A stretch of 54,131 nt of DNA from a bacterium (lineage in GTDB: Bacteria > Planctomycetota > Planctomycetia > Pirellulales > Pirellulaceae): contig JANSWS010000008.1 of assembly GCA_024743355.1 (NCBI GenBank), positions 1 through 54,131 of the forward strand. The letters run 5' to 3'. Numbering within the stretch: the stretch's first letter is position 1; each line of letters opens with the position of its first letter. The translations under genes and the position numbers were made by a program. This document shows, piece by piece, positions 52,646 through 54,131 of the stretch. The notes under the pieces were generated by a model that was given only the letters and a program-made list of their open reading frames with translations, did no database searches and was not told where the DNA came from.

Positions 52646-54131
52646 ATGCAAAAGTGCTTTGCCCTGAGGTTGATCGCCTCGGTGATCATGGTTTTAGACT
52701 TGACCGTGGCTTCAGGTTCGTTGGTGGCGGCCGAGCCAAGTGCCGTTATCGATCTTTGGCCGGCAGGTCAGGAGCCTGGCCCGACTCGGGTGCAGGCTGA
52801 ACTGGGTGAGAGAAAGGTTACGGATCGTCGACGAACGTTCGACCAACTGACCAACATAGCCGTGCCCCAGCTTGCCGTTTTTCCCGCTCCGCAAAGTTCA
52901 CGGACAGGAGCTGCGGTACTGGTGCTCCCCGGTGGTGGCATGCAACGCTTGGCCTACGAGCACGAAGGCGTAGAAATTGCCAATTGGTTGAATCCGAAAG
53001 GCATCAGCGTATTTGTGCTCAAGTATCGAGTGCCGGGTCCCGCATCAACGGCGTTGTTGGATGCGCAGCGAGCTATGGGGATCATCCGTAATTCCGCGGA
53101 TGATTTTGCAATCGACCCCGATCGCATTTGTGTAATGGGCTTCTCAGCTGGTGGTGAAGTCGCCCTATTGTTGGCGACCAACCATGAGCAGCGCGGCTAT
53201 GCCGAGCTGGATGCGGCGGACCGCGCTTCCTGTCGACCGAATAGTGTTTGTCTCGTCTATCCTGGAGGAATCGTTTCTCGGGCTGGCGAATTGAGAAGTG
53301 AGATCAAGGATAAACTGGATGCCGCAAATACGCCGCCGATGTTTCTTGTGCATGCCTTTTCCGATGCCAGTCTGAATAGCCTGGCTTTAGCCATCGAATT
53401 GAAGCTGCGGAAAATTCCTGCCGAGCTGCACGTGTATGAATTGGGTGGACACGGATTCGGTGCTAGAGATTCGGCGCTGCCGCTAGGAGGCTGGAAGTCC
53501 AGCTTCCTGGAGTGGGTTCGCTGGCAAGGCTTCATGGATCCGCCCTACGTGAGCCCATTCGCCGACAATTTGCATGCGGCATGGCTGGGAGCCGACCAAT
53601 CGGAGACTCTCAGTCGCAGCCAGCCCTCCGCGACATTGGAAGATGCCTATGCCATACAACGGGTTCTGGTTCGCAAGCTGGCTGCATCAGCGAACGATCC
53701 AATTGCCGGGTTCAAGGCAGGCTACGCTACGCGTGAGTCGCAAGCGAAGGCTGGTCTCACCGGTCCCATGACCGGCATTCTGCTTCGTTCGGGAATTCTG
53801 CAAGCCGAGGGCCCCATTAAAATTGCGTCGTCGTCCGAGCCTCCACTCATGATCGAAACGGAGTTGGGATTCCGTGTCAGTGAAGGGCTTGATATCTCAA
53901 CTCGGATTGCGAACGAGAAGCAGATCAAGGGGGCTTTCGAGGCCGTTGCGGCGGTCATTGAATTGCCGCGAGCGTTACCACCGCTGATGCATGGGGAGCT
54001 AAAGGCTGTGGACACGGCAGCCGCGAATATTGGGGCGCACCGGGTGTTGATTGGGCAGGTGCATGCGAGCCCCGATGACTTCCAGCCGGAATCCTTGAAA
54101 ATTCGCTTCAGCAAGGACGGGGAACTGCTCC
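52646..54131 (+). CDS. Exported alpha/beta-hydrolase fused to MhpD-like hydratase, 3' partial
   Basis: The frame opens at ATG 52646 and is unbroken to the window end (495 codons). A signal peptide of about 30 residues (FALRLIASVIMVLDLTVASG) is followed by an acetyl-xylan-esterase-like alpha/beta hydrolase: LVLPGGGMQ oxyanion region, GFSAGGE with Ser167, and GGHGFG with His269. From about residue 300 a second domain begins (ADNLHAAWLGADQSETLS, LEDAYAIQRVLV, AGFKAGYATRESQAK) that matches 2-keto-4-pentenoate hydratase/MhpD; the metal ligands IETE (Glu404, Glu406) and AAVIELPRA are present. Fusion of these two is unusual. It may be the terminal gene of a catabolic unit with the isomerase gene. 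Confidence 0.8.
   Translation, partial: MQKCFALRLIASVIMVLDLTVASGSLVAAEPSAVIDLWPAGQEPGPTRVQAELGERKVTDRRRTFDQLTNIAVPQLAVFPAPQSSRTGAAVLVLPGGGMQRLAYEHEGVEIANWLNPKGISVFVLKYRVPGPASTALLDAQRAMGIIRNSADDFAIDPDRICVMGFSAGGEVALLLATNHEQRGYAELDAADRASCRPNSVCLVYPGGIVSRAGELRSEIKDKLDAANTPPMFLVHAFSDASLNSLALAIELKLRKIPAELHVYELGGHGFGARDSALPLGGWKSSFLEWVRWQGFMDPPYVSPFADNLHAAWLGADQSETLSRSQPSATLEDAYAIQRVLVRKLAASANDPIAGFKAGYATRESQAKAGLTGPMTGILLRSGILQAEGPIKIASSSEPPLMIETELGFRVSEGLDISTRIANEKQIKGAFEAVAAVIELPRALPPLMHGELKAVDTAAANIGAHRVLIGQVHASPDDFQPESLKIRFSKDGELL

Overview
The window looks like chromosome from a planctomycete of the Pirellulaceae (Rhodopirellula-like). The evidence is the gene content: a YTV-repeat cell-surface protein, a paired DUF1501 protein and DUF1549/DUF1553 cytochrome-like protein, a giant exported protein with the N-terminal LExRRLL motif seen in planctomycete surface proteins, a DUF4159 protein, a BlaI/BlaR pair, an ECF sigma factor followed by a very long anti-sigma-like partner, and Tat-type sugar isomerase and esterase genes. 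I saw no rRNA, tRNA, CRISPR array, prophage or insertion sequence.

Layout. 1-5.2 kb (minus strand): BlaR1-like membrane protease with a TPR tail interrupted by one in-frame TGA, its BlaI repressor with a candidate operator, a DUF4159 protein and a CrtI-type desaturase. 5.5-6.5 kb: a sugar-nucleotide epimerase. 6.5-7.07 kb: repeats (a 7-mer tandem array and two 132-base direct repeats). 7.07-9.02 kb: the YTV protein with its own terminator. 9.7-14.6 kb: signalling genes (PAS-GAF protein with degenerate receivers; soluble histidine kinase) around a metallophosphoesterase. 14.9-17.0 kb: GrpB-family protein and LarC with a 59-residue histidine-rich tail. 17.1-20.2 kb: valyl-tRNA synthetase with a zinc-ribbon insert. 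20.4-23.4 kb: anti-sigma/sigma pair. 23.8-27.0 kb: giant surface metalloprotease-like protein. 27.2-42 kb: surface-glycan locus with GDP-mannose dehydratase, four glycosyltransferases (two of them close paralogues), a methyltransferase, a capsule-type transferase fused to a methyltransferase, an MsbA-like ABC exporter and a polytopic membrane protein. 42.3-43.2 kb: orphan DNMT2-like cytosine-5 methyltransferase. 43.2-47.1 kb: DUF1501 and DUF1553 pair. 47.6-50.2 kb: coiled-coil zinc-ribbon protein and membrane-anchored GDPD. 50.2-54.1 kb: exported esterase, TIM-barrel isomerase-like protein, and an exported alpha/beta-hydrolase fused to a 2-keto-4-pentenoate-hydratase-like domain that runs off the end of the window.

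How the genes fit together. The 27-42 kb block reads as one pathway: make a deoxy-sugar precursor, assemble and methylate a glycan, and export it. The sigma/anti-sigma pair and the BlaI/BlaR pair are each self-contained regulatory units. The last block looks catabolic (esterases, isomerase, hydratase). The observations most worth following are the DNMT2-like enzyme with no restriction partner, the hydrolase-hydratase fusion, the TGA-interrupted BlaR1-TPR gene, the LarC histidine tail, the capsule-transferase/methyltransferase fusion and the doubly degenerate receiver protein. All functional statements come from motif reading by eye; no database search was run.
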